Assembly: GCA_023394955.1 (NCBI GenBank)
Contig: JAEWZY010000045.1
Coordinates: 16,438 to 80,437 of the forward strand
Direction of reading: 5' to 3'
Origin: Bacillota bacterium
Lineage (GTDB): Bacteria; Bacillota; UBA4882; UBA8346
DNA: 64,000 bases
The notes under the pieces were generated by a model. That model was given only the letters and a program-made list of their open reading frames with translations, ran no database searches and was not told the DNA's origin. The translations under genes were made by a program, and so were the position numbers. The number at the start of each line of letters is the position of its first letter. The first letter of the stretch is position 1. Positions 33,125 through 42,050 of this stretch are shown here, one piece after another.

Positions 33125-34123
33125 GTGAGTAAAAAACTTTTATTAGTAATTGTTTGTGTTTGTTTGATTGGTTCTTTATGTTGCATTCCAACAACCATGG
33201 CCGCAAAACAGATCGTGATGAAGATCGGCCATGCGCATCCGACCAATACACCGCGGCACCAAGCATTTTTAAAGTTTAAAGAATTGGTTGAAAAGAAAAG
33301 TAAGAATGTAGTTAAAGTAGAGATTTATCCTGCCGGGCAATTGGGTAGTGAACCGGAGATGATCGAAGCCATTAAAATGGGCACTTTAGAAGGCAGTAGA
33401 GCGGGTTGTTATGATATGGTTTCGCGGAAATTGCTGATCTATACCATGCCCTTTTTATTTAACAAGATTGAAGATGTTTATAAAGTAACTAAAGGTCCCT
33501 TTGCTGAGAAGATCTCTAAAGACGCCGAGAAGAACGGGATTGTGATTCTTACCAATGGTGACGGGGGCGGTTTTAGAAATATTACCAATAATAAGCGCCC
33601 GGTTGTTGCCCCGGAAGATATGAAAGGTTTGAAGATGCGGACGCCGCCGATTGAGAGTATTGTTAAAATCATGGAAGCCTTGGGGGCCAATCCGGTATCC
33701 ATCCCCTATGGTGATACATATATGGCCATGAAAACCGGTGTCGCCGACGGACAGGAAAATCCGTTTGTCAATACCGTATCGATGAAATTTCATGAAGTCC
33801 AGAAATATATGACAGTTTGTAATTATCAATTTCATCCTGATCCATTCTATATCAGTAAAAAATGGTGGGACACCCTCGATTCCAAGACTAAAAAAGTGAT
33901 CACCGATTGCGCTTGGGAATCACAAGACTATAGCAACCAACTAATGCGGAAGGCAGACGAAGACAGTTACGAAGTCATCAAAAAGAGCATGGAAGTGACG
34001 GTCTTAACCAAGGCTCAAAAAGCAGCTTTCGTTGAGAAAACCAAAGCAGTCGATGAGTATTTTGTCAGCAATAAGTATTTTACCAAGCAGGAAATCGATG
34101 AACTGCGCAGTCTAATTAAATAA
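33125..34123 (+). CDS. dctP: TRAP transporter substrate-binding protein (DctP), second system
   Basis: About 332 residues with a signal sequence ending near TTMAAKQ. DctP features are KIGHAHPTNTPRHQAF, AGQLGSEPEMIEAIKMG, the Arg-bearing GLKMRTPPIES (about 172-182) and DTYMAMKTGVADGQENP. The GTG at 33125 follows AGGGGG by seven bases and is preferred to ATG 33119, which overlaps that site. The set is only distantly similar to the first DctP and may import a related acid for the aldolase downstream. Confidence 0.9.
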   Translation: MSKKLLLVIVCVCLIGSLCCIPTTMAAKQIVMKIGHAHPTNTPRHQAFLKFKELVEKKSKNVVKVEIYPAGQLGSEPEMIEAIKMGTLEGSRAGCYDMVSRKLLIYTMPFLFNKIEDVYKVTKGPFAEKISKDAEKNGIVILTNGDGGGFRNITNNKRPVVAPEDMKGLKMRTPPIESIVKIMEALGANPVSIPYGDTYMAMKTGVADGQENPFVNTVSMKFHEVQKYMTVCNYQFHPDPFYISKKWWDTLDSKTKKVITDCAWESQDYSNQLMRKADEDSYEVIKKSMEVTVLTKAQKAAFVEKTKAVDEYFVSNKYFTKQEIDELRSLIK

Positions 34124-34145
34124 ATTTCATATTTAAAAGAAATAA

Positions 34146-34178
34146 AAAGGGAGTGTTTATTCCAAAAACACTCCCTTT
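34146..34178 (+). other. Intercistronic hairpin between dctP and dctQ, second system
   Basis: AAAGGGAGTGTTT (34146-34158) pairs perfectly with AAACACTCCCTTT (34166-34178), loop of seven. It has the same place as the hairpin at 6512-6540. It could act as a partial terminator (a T-run starts 15 bases later) or a processing barrier that lowers permease expression relative to the binding protein. Confidence 0.8.
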
Positions 34179-34213
34179 GCATAAATTTTTAGTTTCGAAA
34201 GTTGGTGGCAAAA

Positions 34214-34699
34214 ATGAATTTTTTGAAAAAAACAGAAAGTTTATTAGGTGATATTTTTGAAGGAATTGGCGTTTTTTTAATCGGGTTGATGACCGTTGGC
34301 ATGATTTTTTCCGTTATTATGCGTTATTGTTTTAATATTTCATTTATCTGGGCCGAAGAAATGCTCACCTATTTTTTCATTGGGACTACCTTTTTTGGTG
34401 CGGTAATTTGCCAGAAAAAAGATGAACATATTAGGATTAGTTTATTAGAAGAGTTGTTACCCAAATCGGTTCAACTGGCGGCCAAAATTGTTGCTTGCAT
34501 AGTAACTATTTTTGTTTTAGCTTTTTTGTATAAAGTCAGTGTCGATTGGATTGCCGTAACCGGAGATAGTATTAGTACCGGAGTAAAGCTACCTTATAAA
34601 TACTTTTACGGTATGGTGCCGGTTTGTTCCGTTGGATTGATTGTTTTCGCTGTGATAAGTTTAATAAAGCTTTTAATCCCAAATTATGATGAGAAATAG
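34214..34699 (+). CDS. dctQ: TRAP transporter small permease (DctQ), second system
   Basis: About 161 residues with four membrane segments. The hallmark segment is VIMRYCFNISFIWAEEMLTY (about 33-52), followed by CQKKDEHIRI. The ATG at 34214 has GGTGG upstream; TTG or GTG codons at 34202 and 34205 are alternatives. Works with the adjacent DctM. Confidence 0.9.
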   Translation: MNFLKKTESLLGDIFEGIGVFLIGLMTVGMIFSVIMRYCFNISFIWAEEMLTYFFIGTTFFGAVICQKKDEHIRISLLEELLPKSVQLAAKIVACIVTIFVLAFLYKVSVDWIAVTGDSISTGVKLPYKYFYGMVPVCSVGLIVFAVISLIKLLIPNYDEK

Positions 34700-34742
34700 T
34701 TTTAGCCATTTGCTGAGTCAAAAAGATTAGGAGGTTTACTAG

Positions 34743-36026
34743 ATGGGCGCTATTATACTAATCTCAAGCTTGTTTATATTAGCGATAATTGGAGTGCCGC
34801 TGGCTTATACCCTAGGCGCTTCCGGGTTGCTCTATTTTTTGATTGAAAAACCAGAGTTTTTAAATATCTTTGCCCAACGGGTTTGGTCGGGCACCAACTC
34901 AGCTGTTATGATCGCAATGCCGCTATTTATCTTAGCAGGTAATATAATGAATCGCGGCGGAATAACCAAACGGATTATTGATTTTTGTTTGTTAATTGTC
35001 CGGCCGATTCATGGTGGGCTTGGTGAAGTAAATGTGCTTGATAGTATGATTTTTGGCGGAATTTCCGGTTCTTCGGTGGCGGATACGGCAGCCCTTGGTT
35101 CGATAATGATTCCAGCAATGGAAGAGAAGGGGTATGACCGTAAATTTGCCGCAGGAATTACCGTGGCCACTTCAACGATGGGCATGATCATCCCGCCGAG
35201 CATCCCGATGCTGGTTTATGCGATGGCTTCTGGGGAATCCGTTGGCGCCTTGTTTTTGGCCGGATTGGTTCCTGGGGTTTTAATCGGTATCTGCCAGTTC
35301 GTTGTATGCAACATTATTTCCCGTAAGAGAAATTATTTACCTGAACCGACGAAGACTTCTTTTAAAGAGACCTGGGAAATACTGAAAGACAGTTCTTTTG
35401 CCATTGTAATGCCGATAATTATTGTCGGTTCCATTACATTTGGAGTTGTTACCGCTACCGAATCGGCGGCTGTGGCTGTTTTATACGCATTGATAGTCGG
35501 TTTTTTCGTCTATAAAGAATTAAAAATTAAAGACTTGATTCCGATTTTAAAAGAAACTTTGATTGCGAGTAGTTCAGTAATGTTCATCATCGGGTTTGCC
35601 ATGATCTTTACCTGGGTGTTGGCTATTGAACAGATCCCCGCCCAAATCGGCGCCTTCTTTATGAGCCTACAAATTGATAAGATTTGGATTTTATTAGCTT
35701 TTGATTTGTTGATTTTAATTGTCGGCACTATGATTGACGTGTCTCCGGCTATTTTGTTGCTGACCCCGATTATGCTGCCGGTAATGGAAAATGTAGGCAT
35801 GAGCGGTTTGCAATTTGGGGCGGCTTTGATTACCGGCCTAGCCATCGGCTTGATAACTCCGCCGGTGGGGATGTGTTTAAATGCCTGTTCAAAGATTAAT
35901 AAGATGCCGATTACTGATATTTTTATAGGGGCTACACCTTTTCTAATTTGCAATGTATTCATTTTTGTGCTAATAACTTTAATTCCGGAATTAACCACTT
36001 GGATACCGTCGTTATTCATGAAATAA
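34743..36026 (+). CDS. dctM: TRAP transporter large permease (DctM), second system
   Basis: A 427-residue permease with the DctM motifs GVPLAYTLGASGLLYFLIE near the start, FGGISGSSVADTAALGSIM (about 102-120), IIPPSIPMLVYAMASGESVG and LITPPVGMCLNACSKI. TAGGAGG precedes the ATG. Followed after 48 bases by the aldolase gene, so transport and catabolism are in one operon. Confidence 0.92.
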   Translation: MGAIILISSLFILAIIGVPLAYTLGASGLLYFLIEKPEFLNIFAQRVWSGTNSAVMIAMPLFILAGNIMNRGGITKRIIDFCLLIVRPIHGGLGEVNVLDSMIFGGISGSSVADTAALGSIMIPAMEEKGYDRKFAAGITVATSTMGMIIPPSIPMLVYAMASGESVGALFLAGLVPGVLIGICQFVVCNIISRKRNYLPEPTKTSFKETWEILKDSSFAIVMPIIIVGSITFGVVTATESAAVAVLYALIVGFFVYKELKIKDLIPILKETLIASSSVMFIIGFAMIFTWVLAIEQIPAQIGAFFMSLQIDKIWILLAFDLLILIVGTMIDVSPAILLLTPIMLPVMENVGMSGLQFGAALITGLAIGLITPPVGMCLNACSKINKMPITDIFIGATPFLICNVFIFVLITLIPELTTWIPSLFMK

Positions 36027-36074
36027 TACTTTTTTATAATTTGTAATTTGACGGATACGAGAGGAGATGCCATT

Positions 36075-36863
36075 TTGGATTTAAAAGAAAAGATAAAAAC
36101 AGGTCCGGTTTTTGGAGTCACCAATTATACGGGCGCAATCTGCGCCATTGAAACAATTGGAAATTGGGGTTTTGATTTCGTCTATCTAGATATCGAACAT
36201 ACAGCATTACGGATCGGACCGGAGATGGAACGGCAGATCATGGCGGCGCGTTTAAGCGGGGTGTCGGCGCTGGTCCGATTGGCAAGCGTTGATGAGGTTG
36301 AGATTCGGAAAGCTCTGGAATTAGGGGCTGAAGGGGTAGTAATCCCGCACATCCGGACCAAAGAGGAGGCCGAGTTGTGCGTTAGGGCCGCCAAGTTTCC
36401 ACCACTTGGTAGGCGGGGCGCGGAATCCAATGTCCGCGCGGCGAAGTTCGGGGGGCCGGGCTTTAAATGGGATGAGTATATCGCTGACAGTAACGGGGAA
36501 ACGATGGTCATTCCAATGGCAGAGGATTTCGAGTTTATCGACAACCTGGAAGAGATCTTATCCGTTCCGGGAATTGACGCGGTCAATTTTGGTCCGGTGG
36601 ACTATTCATTGTCCATTCTCGAACCGGTAGGGTATCAAATGGGAACCAAGGTAAAGATCGCTTATGAAAAGCTGGTTAAGGCGGCTCGTCCCAAGGGAAT
36701 CGGAATTATGGGTCCGGTAGTTCCGCCGACTTTGGAGAATGTTCAAGATGCTATCGTCACTGGCATGAACATGATAATCATGGGTAACGATATGTATCAT
36801 TTTCAAAATTCCTGCCGAAAAATGATTACCGAATGCGTTGAACCGCTTCGTAACCAAAATTAA
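36075..36863 (+). CDS. HpcH/HpaI-family aldolase (2-keto-3-deoxy acid type)
   Basis: About 262 residues of the class II pyruvate aldolase family (HpcH, GarL, RhmA). Markers are FDFVYLDIEHTAL (metal and base region, about 34-46), ARLSGVSALVRLAS, ELGAEGVVIPHIRTKEEAE, MAEDFEFIDNLEEILSVPGIDAVNFGPVDYS (quoted in part) and GIMGPVV. Such enzymes cleave 2-keto-3-deoxy sugar acids to pyruvate plus an aldehyde, the step after a UxaA-type dehydratase. TTG at 36075 follows GAGGAG by eight bases and fits homology better than the upstream TTG at 36048. Confidence 0.87.
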   Translation: MDLKEKIKTGPVFGVTNYTGAICAIETIGNWGFDFVYLDIEHTALRIGPEMERQIMAARLSGVSALVRLASVDEVEIRKALELGAEGVVIPHIRTKEEAELCVRAAKFPPLGRRGAESNVRAAKFGGPGFKWDEYIADSNGETMVIPMAEDFEFIDNLEEILSVPGIDAVNFGPVDYSLSILEPVGYQMGTKVKIAYEKLVKAARPKGIGIMGPVVPPTLENVQDAIVTGMNMIIMGNDMYHFQNSCRKMITECVEPLRNQN

Positions 36864-36880
36864 TGTCGGGGTGAAAACGG

Positions 36881-37166
36881 ATGAATGCTATTATTATGAA
36901 TGGGCGCGATCAGGTTGCAACTGTGCTAAAATCGATCCAAGTCAATGATGAAATACTGGTTGGCAACTCTGCCAAAGAAATGGGGTTACGTTTATCAGCC
37001 ATTGAAGCAATAGCAATCGGTCATAAAGTCGCTCTGATCGATCTTGAAACCGGGTGTTGAAATCCGAAAATTTGGAGAAGTGATTGGGGTCACTTCGCGG
37101 AAAATATGTCGTGGACAGCACGTCCATGTTCATAACATAGTGAGCAAGTTTTCCGGAAATATTTGA
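36881..37166 (+). pseudogene. Frameshifted SAF-domain dehydratase small subunit
   Basis: ATG 36881 reads MNAIIMNGRDQVATVLKSIQ and on to GHKVALIDLETGC, then stops at TGA 37058-37060. In the next frame the reading continues as VEIRKFGEVIGVTSRKI and GQHVHVHNIVSKFSGNI, ending at TGA 37164-37166. Together they make one SAF domain like the one at 3794, interrupted by a single extra base near 37055. The gene appears recently inactivated, unless the base is a sequencing error. Confidence 0.8.
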
Positions 37167-37183
37167 AAGAAGGAGATCCACAG

Positions 37184-37375
37184 ATGAAGTTTATGGGTTA
37201 CCATCGTAAAGACGGTTCGGTCGGGATCCGGAATTATGTGGCTGTTCTTCCTACGATAGGTTGTGCCTACGAATTGGCGGCTTCTATTGCTGAAGGTTTT
37301 GAAAATACGGTTCCGCTATTGCATAATCACGCTTGTATCAGAGTGGGTTACAATTATATGCCACCGGTTTATTAA
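37184..37375 (+). pseudogene. Truncated UxaA-family large subunit
   Basis: ATG 37184 after AAGGAG reads MKFMGYHRKDGSVGIRNYVA and includes the family stretch TIGCAYELAASIAEGFEN and LLHNHACIRVG, but the frame ends after 64 residues where about 330 more would be expected. Downstream bases up to 37440 do not continue the homology visibly. It is a broken partner of the frameshifted SAF gene, so this second dehydratase is dead. Confidence 0.8.
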
Positions 37376-37426
37376 TGTGAATTATCTTTACCAGACGCTA
37401 TCTTATGCGACGTTACGAGTATGATG

Positions 37427-37477
37427 CAAAGGGGGGGCCGTAAAGCTGTTTTTAGCAGTTAACGGTACTCCCTTTTG
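37427..37477 (+). terminator. Terminator after second TRAP/aldolase operon
   Basis: A compound hairpin: AAAGGG (37428-37433) with CCCTTT (37470-37475), CCGT with ACGG inside, and a small inner loop, then TTTTG. Likely ends the decayed operon. Confidence 0.6.
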
Positions 37478-37486
37478 TATGAAAAA

Positions 37487-37530
37487 GATCTGAACTTCCA
37501 GTTCAGATCAGATTGACTGTGGTTTATAAT
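37487..37530 (+). promoter_or_regulatory. Inverted repeat overlapping the SBP gene promoter
   Basis: GATCTGAACT (37487-37496) and AGTTCAGATC (37500-37509) form a perfect repeat with a three-base centre. TATAAT lies at 37525-37530 with a TTCAGA -35-like box (37502-37507) inside the right arm. It could be an operator, for example for the AraC-type response regulator of this cluster, or an RNA hairpin. Confidence 0.5.
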
Positions 37531-37583
37531 TAAAGTAAGAATCGATGTATAGTAGATTATTAAATGTAAAAGGGGAAAGTATC

Positions 37584-38594
37584 GTGGTATGTTTTCGGTC
37601 GGGATTGGTTATTATCGTGGTGATCGGTTTGCTACTATCGGGATGCTTCAGACAATATGCTTCATTAGAACTAAAACCCGAAAATCAAGTTATTTTACGC
37701 TTAGCGGATACCTTGAATTCCAATACTCCTTCGACAATGGGGTGTATCGAATTTGCCCGTTTAGTCGAGAAGCGGAGCAATGGTAGAATTAAAGTTCGTA
37801 TTTTCGATAACGGAAAGTTAGGGGATGAACTTAGCGTTATTGAACAGGTACAGTTTGGCGGGGTCGATATTGCCAGAGTAAAATCAGTGCTGTTAAGTGA
37901 ATATTTGAACAAGTATAATGTGCTTTTTATGCCAAATATTTATCGGGATGAAGCTCATATGTGGAAAGTGCTCGAAGGGAAAATGGGGACTGACTTTAGC
38001 AACGAACTTTTGAAAGAAAAATTTGTGATGTTATGCTGGTATGAGGTTGGTAAATGCGGTTTTTATAATACAAAACGGATAATCCACTCATCGGGAGACT
38101 TTAAAGGTTTGAAACTCGGAATACCTAAATCCAGATTGATGGTAGATTATATTTCTTCTTTAGGCGCCGTCCCGGTTACGCTGGAATCGTCAAATTTGTT
38201 TAAAGAGCTTCAAAACCATACGGTAGATGGAGCCGAATGTAGTTTAGTCCTTTACTATCTACAAAAATATTACGAAGTTGCGCGATTTTATGCAATTGAC
38301 ACCCAATCGTGTATTCCGGATATCTTAGTTGCCAGCCGGGTATCGATGATGCAATTAACCAAAAAAGATCAGGAGATTATTATAAATGCCGCTTTGGAAT
38401 CGGTCGATTTTGAAAGGCGGGTTTTACGGAAAAAACAACAGGAGGCACTGGCGATGCTTAGGAAAGATGGGGTTACGATCACTTCATTCGATAAAAGTCA
38501 AAATTATCAGATATGGCAAAACCTGAGATCTACACTGGAACATTTAAGTATGGAAGAACGGCGTCTTCTGAAACAAATTCAGGATTCCTACTGA
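37584..38594 (+). CDS. TRAP-type solute-binding lipoprotein, sensory
   Basis: About 336 residues. A signal sequence with lipobox GLLLSGC (about 14-20) indicates a membrane-anchored lipoprotein. The rest is DctP-like: ILRLADTLNSNTPSTMGCIE, NGKLGDELSVIEQVQFGGVD, FKGLKLGIPKSR (the usual substrate-binding Arg position differs) and NHTVDGAECS. No TRAP permease follows; instead a sensor kinase and response regulator do, so it probably senses a ligand and reports it to the kinase (inference). GTG 37584 follows AGGGG by eight bases. Confidence 0.85.
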   Translation: MVCFRSGLVIIVVIGLLLSGCFRQYASLELKPENQVILRLADTLNSNTPSTMGCIEFARLVEKRSNGRIKVRIFDNGKLGDELSVIEQVQFGGVDIARVKSVLLSEYLNKYNVLFMPNIYRDEAHMWKVLEGKMGTDFSNELLKEKFVMLCWYEVGKCGFYNTKRIIHSSGDFKGLKLGIPKSRLMVDYISSLGAVPVTLESSNLFKELQNHTVDGAECSLVLYYLQKYYEVARFYAIDTQSCIPDILVASRVSMMQLTKKDQEIIINAALESVDFERRVLRKKQQEALAMLRKDGVTITSFDKSQNYQIWQNLRSTLEHLSMEERRLLKQIQDSY

Positions 38595-38619
38595 GTTTTA
38601 TTTTTAGGAGCTACTAAAC

Positions 38620-40140
38620 ATGACGAACGGGTTAAAACAATATTGGTACCGGCTGTCGATTCGCGGAAAACAGTTTGCTTTTTATATTCTGATCATTGCT
38701 TGTATCAGCATATTCAATTTTTTTGTGCTTGAAAGGTATAATCAATTTATTCGACAGTATAATGCGAATACCAATAAGTTTTTCAATGTCATTCAGTTGA
38801 AAAAAGAATTAACGGAGAGTATGTCCTGTATCTCTAAGTTTTTGGAAAACCGGAACTTAGAGGATCTCGATCTGTATAATGAGAGTGTTTATCGGTTCGA
38901 AATGGCAATATTGAAGATGGAAAAAGATCCAGCCAGTTTAAATAGTTATTTTTTAATAAGGGCGATTAAAAATTCTTATATATCGGCTTACGATGAATAT
39001 AATGCCGCAATTACCAAGCGCCGAGTTTCAAACTCGGGGTATCGGATTCATGAATATAAGGCCAGACGAATTTATCAGTACATGTTGGATTATATCGACA
39101 ACTTATCGGAAATTAACTTAGTTGAAGGAAACACCATATACGAACGATTAACACAGAATGTCAGGTTAATGCGGACAGTGATCCTTGCAAGTATTATCTT
39201 GGTAACTTTGATCTGTCTCGGATTCGGAATTAAATTTTCCAATTATCTTACCAAACCGATCAAGCAATTGGCGATGCTCTCATCCCAAATGGCTGAAGGT
39301 AATCTGGATGTTCGACCACTACAGGTTAAATCCCATGATGAGGTAGGGATACTCGCCAACTCATTCAATACCATGAGTCAAAGCATCCAGCAAATGGTGA
39401 AAGACTTAAAAAGCAAATCGGTGCTTGAGAAGAAGTTGCATAATGAAGAGATTAAGAATATGAAGATGCAACAACTATTAAAGGAAGCGCGTTTTTTAAG
39501 TCTACAGGCTCAGATTAATCCGCATTTTCTTTTTAATACCTTAAATACAATCTCGCGGATTATTATGTTTAATAAAAACGAGGACGCGATCCGGTTAATT
39601 GAATCATTTGCGAATTTATTACACTATAATTTAGGAGATTTTCATAAGCAGGTCCCAATAAAAAAGGAATTAGAAATTATTAGACATTATTTATATATCC
39701 AAAAGTACCGTTTCGAAGAACGACTAAACTTTACAATCTTTTGCAACAATTCGAAGCTGTTGGAAGTCCCGATTCCATGCCTCGCCCTCCAACCGTTGGT
39801 AGAAAACTCAATTATTCATGGGATTGAACCAAAAGAAGCGGGTGGAAAGATTCGAATTAAAATTACGGAAGTTTCCAACGAAATCATTATCAAGATTATT
39901 GATAATGGGATTGGTATCTCTAAAGCGCGTATGGAATCAATTAAGGACTTAAAAGCTAATAATCATATCGGACATAGTAATGCCATTGGCATTGCTAATG
40001 TCGCTCACCGATTGAGCATTTTTACCGGGTTGAGTGAATGTTTTGGGATCCGAAGCATTGAAGGTCTTGGAACAATAGTTGTCGTTAAAATTCCCCAAAA
40101 AAAGGGAGGTATTCTTGGTGAAACTATTAATTGCCGATGA
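38620..40140 (+). CDS. LytS-type sensor histidine kinase with HAMP
   Basis: A 506-residue kinase. A membrane segment (about 17-36), an extracytoplasmic helical domain (about 37-188), a second membrane segment (about 189-210), a HAMP domain (about 211-265, with LTKPIKQLAMLSSQMAEGN), then the His_kinase domain with the phospho-His in INPHFLFNTLNTISR (about 303-317) and an HATPase_c domain (PLVENSIIHGI, IIDNGIGI). It would phosphorylate the regulator encoded next, which it overlaps by 23 bases. Confidence 0.92.
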   Translation: MTNGLKQYWYRLSIRGKQFAFYILIIACISIFNFFVLERYNQFIRQYNANTNKFFNVIQLKKELTESMSCISKFLENRNLEDLDLYNESVYRFEMAILKMEKDPASLNSYFLIRAIKNSYISAYDEYNAAITKRRVSNSGYRIHEYKARRIYQYMLDYIDNLSEINLVEGNTIYERLTQNVRLMRTVILASIILVTLICLGFGIKFSNYLTKPIKQLAMLSSQMAEGNLDVRPLQVKSHDEVGILANSFNTMSQSIQQMVKDLKSKSVLEKKLHNEEIKNMKMQQLLKEARFLSLQAQINPHFLFNTLNTISRIIMFNKNEDAIRLIESFANLLHYNLGDFHKQVPIKKELEIIRHYLYIQKYRFEERLNFTIFCNNSKLLEVPIPCLALQPLVENSIIHGIEPKEAGGKIRIKITEVSNEIIIKIIDNGIGISKARMESIKDLKANNHIGHSNAIGIANVAHRLSIFTGLSECFGIRSIEGLGTIVVVKIPQKKGGILGETINCR

Positions 40141-41668
40141 CGAATCCATTGAACGGACGGCATTAAAGTTTATTCTCCGCAACTCCGGCCTTGATATTGA
40201 ATTGATCGGAGAGGCCTTGAATGGAAGGCAAGCGGTAGCTAAAACCTTAAAATACTTACCGGATATTGTGATTATGGATATCAAGATGCCGGGAATTGAT
40301 GGGCTGGAAGCGGCACGTCAAATTAAAGGCGCTTATCCCGATTGTAAAATTATCATGCTAACCGCCTATGGCTACTTTGATTATGCCCAAACTGCGATTA
40401 AAATCGGGGTGGAGGATTATGTAGTCAAGCCGGTTAATAGTGCGAATTTAATTGAAGTTATCCAAAAAGTATTGACAAAGATTGAAGAAGAAAAATTGGA
40501 GAAAAGCAAATATGTTGAGACTGAAACAAAGTTGCGCCAAGTAACGGAGTGCTTTAAAAACGAGATTTTATCGTCGATGATAGTTGGGGACATTGAGGAA
40601 GAACGGATTGAGGAATATATTCATCATTTGGGTATAACCTTTGAACAGGGAATAGCTGCGGTAGCGGTCCTTAATAGCGACTCCCTTATTTTACCTAAAA
40701 ACAGGCGTGAAAGATGGTTTGAACAAATCCAAGAGATAATCTTTGACCTTGAAGTCGAATTTTTCCTTAACCGACAAGGTAACCGATTTAATATGTTATT
40801 GGTTTTACATAATAAGGATAATCTCAACCGATTGATTCCATTCCTCTTTAATGAAATCAAAAATAGAATTGATGAACCGGATTGCCACTTGAGTATCGGG
40901 GTGAGTAAACCTTTTACCCAAATTACTATGGTGACTAAGGCGTTTTTTCAGGCTTCCATAGCATGTAGTAAATGCGATGACCGGGTAATTTGTTACGACC
41001 AATTAATGGATAGTAAAAATGGATGTTCAAAATATCCATTAGATAAGGAGAAAACAATCTACGAAAAGTTGATCAAGGGAGAACGGGAAGGCACTATCGA
41101 TGCCTTTCAAGAAATCTGGGACTGGATGGTTCAGACATCCGAAACCAATGAGGAACTTAAAGAAAAGGCATATCAATTTATTGTTATAATTCATCGATTA
41201 ATTACTGAGGATTTTAATATCGATGAACGATTGGAATATTATCGCAGCGGGCTTCAACCCTTAAACCAAATAAATGAAGTGGGAGATTACTGCCGGAAAA
41301 CTTTACTTTGTTATTTGACAAAAATTTATGAAGGAATGAAAGAACCTTCCGTTGTAATCATTGATGAAGTATGTAGATATATCGGAGAAAATTATATGAA
41401 TGAGGTTACCTTAGACTCAATCGCGTCGCACGTGGGGTTTAGTCGCTTTTACTTCAGCAAACTATTTAAGCAATATAAGGGAATGAATTTTATCGATTAT
41501 TTGACATTGGTTCGAATTGGTAAATCTAAAGAATTGCTAAAGAATACGAAGTTAAGCGTGAAAGATATCGGTTATTCGGTTGGGTATTGCGACCCCAACT
41601 ATTATACGAGTGTCTTCAAGAAGACCGAAGGGATTACACCAACCGAATATAGAAGTAGATGTATATAA
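40118..41668 (+). CDS. AraC-type response regulator (YesN family)
   Basis: About 516 residues. Receiver domain (about 1-120) with acidic pocket DDESIE, phospho-acceptor in VIMDIKMPGIDG, and Lys in VVKPVN. A long middle region of no clear family (about 130-410) is followed by an AraC HTH pair (about 415-515), with VTLDSIASHVGFSRFYFSKLF and DIGYSVGYCDPNYYTSVFK. The GTG start at 40118 has AAAGGGAGG upstream. Receiving signal from the LytS-type kinase, it probably controls uptake genes nearby. Confidence 0.9.
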   Translation: MKLLIADDESIERTALKFILRNSGLDIELIGEALNGRQAVAKTLKYLPDIVIMDIKMPGIDGLEAARQIKGAYPDCKIIMLTAYGYFDYAQTAIKIGVEDYVVKPVNSANLIEVIQKVLTKIEEEKLEKSKYVETETKLRQVTECFKNEILSSMIVGDIEEERIEEYIHHLGITFEQGIAAVAVLNSDSLILPKNRRERWFEQIQEIIFDLEVEFFLNRQGNRFNMLLVLHNKDNLNRLIPFLFNEIKNRIDEPDCHLSIGVSKPFTQITMVTKAFFQASIACSKCDDRVICYDQLMDSKNGCSKYPLDKEKTIYEKLIKGEREGTIDAFQEIWDWMVQTSETNEELKEKAYQFIVIIHRLITEDFNIDERLEYYRSGLQPLNQINEVGDYCRKTLLCYLTKIYEGMKEPSVVIIDEVCRYIGENYMNEVTLDSIASHVGFSRFYFSKLFKQYKGMNFIDYLTLVRIGKSKELLKNTKLSVKDIGYSVGYCDPNYYTSVFKKTEGITPTEYRSRCI

Positions 41669-42003
41669 TCTACTTCGTAATGCAATTGTTCCAAGTGGAG
41701 CAGTTAAAAACTCAGCTAACGATGTAAGGGAATCCTGTCGGTCGTTGATATTTTTATCAGCATTAAGATCACCTTGCCGGAGAATTCTGACGCCTCTTAA
41801 ATACCTTGGGCCGGAGGAAGAAGAGTTTTATGACGAGGGCGCCGAGGAAGTTGAGGAGATTTATGAAGAACTGAAGGAGAAAAAATAAATTGGTCATAAT
41901 TGGGATAGACTTTAGCTAAAGAGGTTGAAACGAAAACCTCTTCTTTTTTATTCATTTCGTATAAAAATAATCGAAGCAAATGGTTAATTAAATCATTATT
42001 TAA
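41669..42003 (+). other. Region with a possible gene fragment and terminator
   Basis: An open frame running to 41888 ends in an acidic tail, YLGPEEEEFYDEGAEEVEE, that looks protein-like, but its upstream part overlaps the response regulator in another frame and is not convincing, so this may be the end of a decayed gene. A terminator follows: AAGAGGTT (41919-41926) pairs with AACCTCTT (41935-41942) before CTTTTTTA. Confidence 0.4.
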
Positions 42004-42050
42004 TTGACTTTAATAAAGTAAAGGTATAAAATTATTTATGGGCATATGCT
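42004..42050 (+). promoter_or_regulatory. Promoter with inverted GCATATGCCC operator
   Basis: TTGACT (42004-42009) and TAAAAT (42027-42032) are 17 bases apart. TTATGGGCATATGCT (42036-42050) is the reverse complement of AGCATATGCCCATAA, the copy at 30025-30039. The opposite orientation supports the site being a two-sided palindrome. Confidence 0.75.

Noticed and set aside
41580..41888. Plus-strand frame with acidic tail
   Set aside because: First part overlaps the response regulator out of frame; only the tail looks protein-like. Described as a possible fragment, not a gene.
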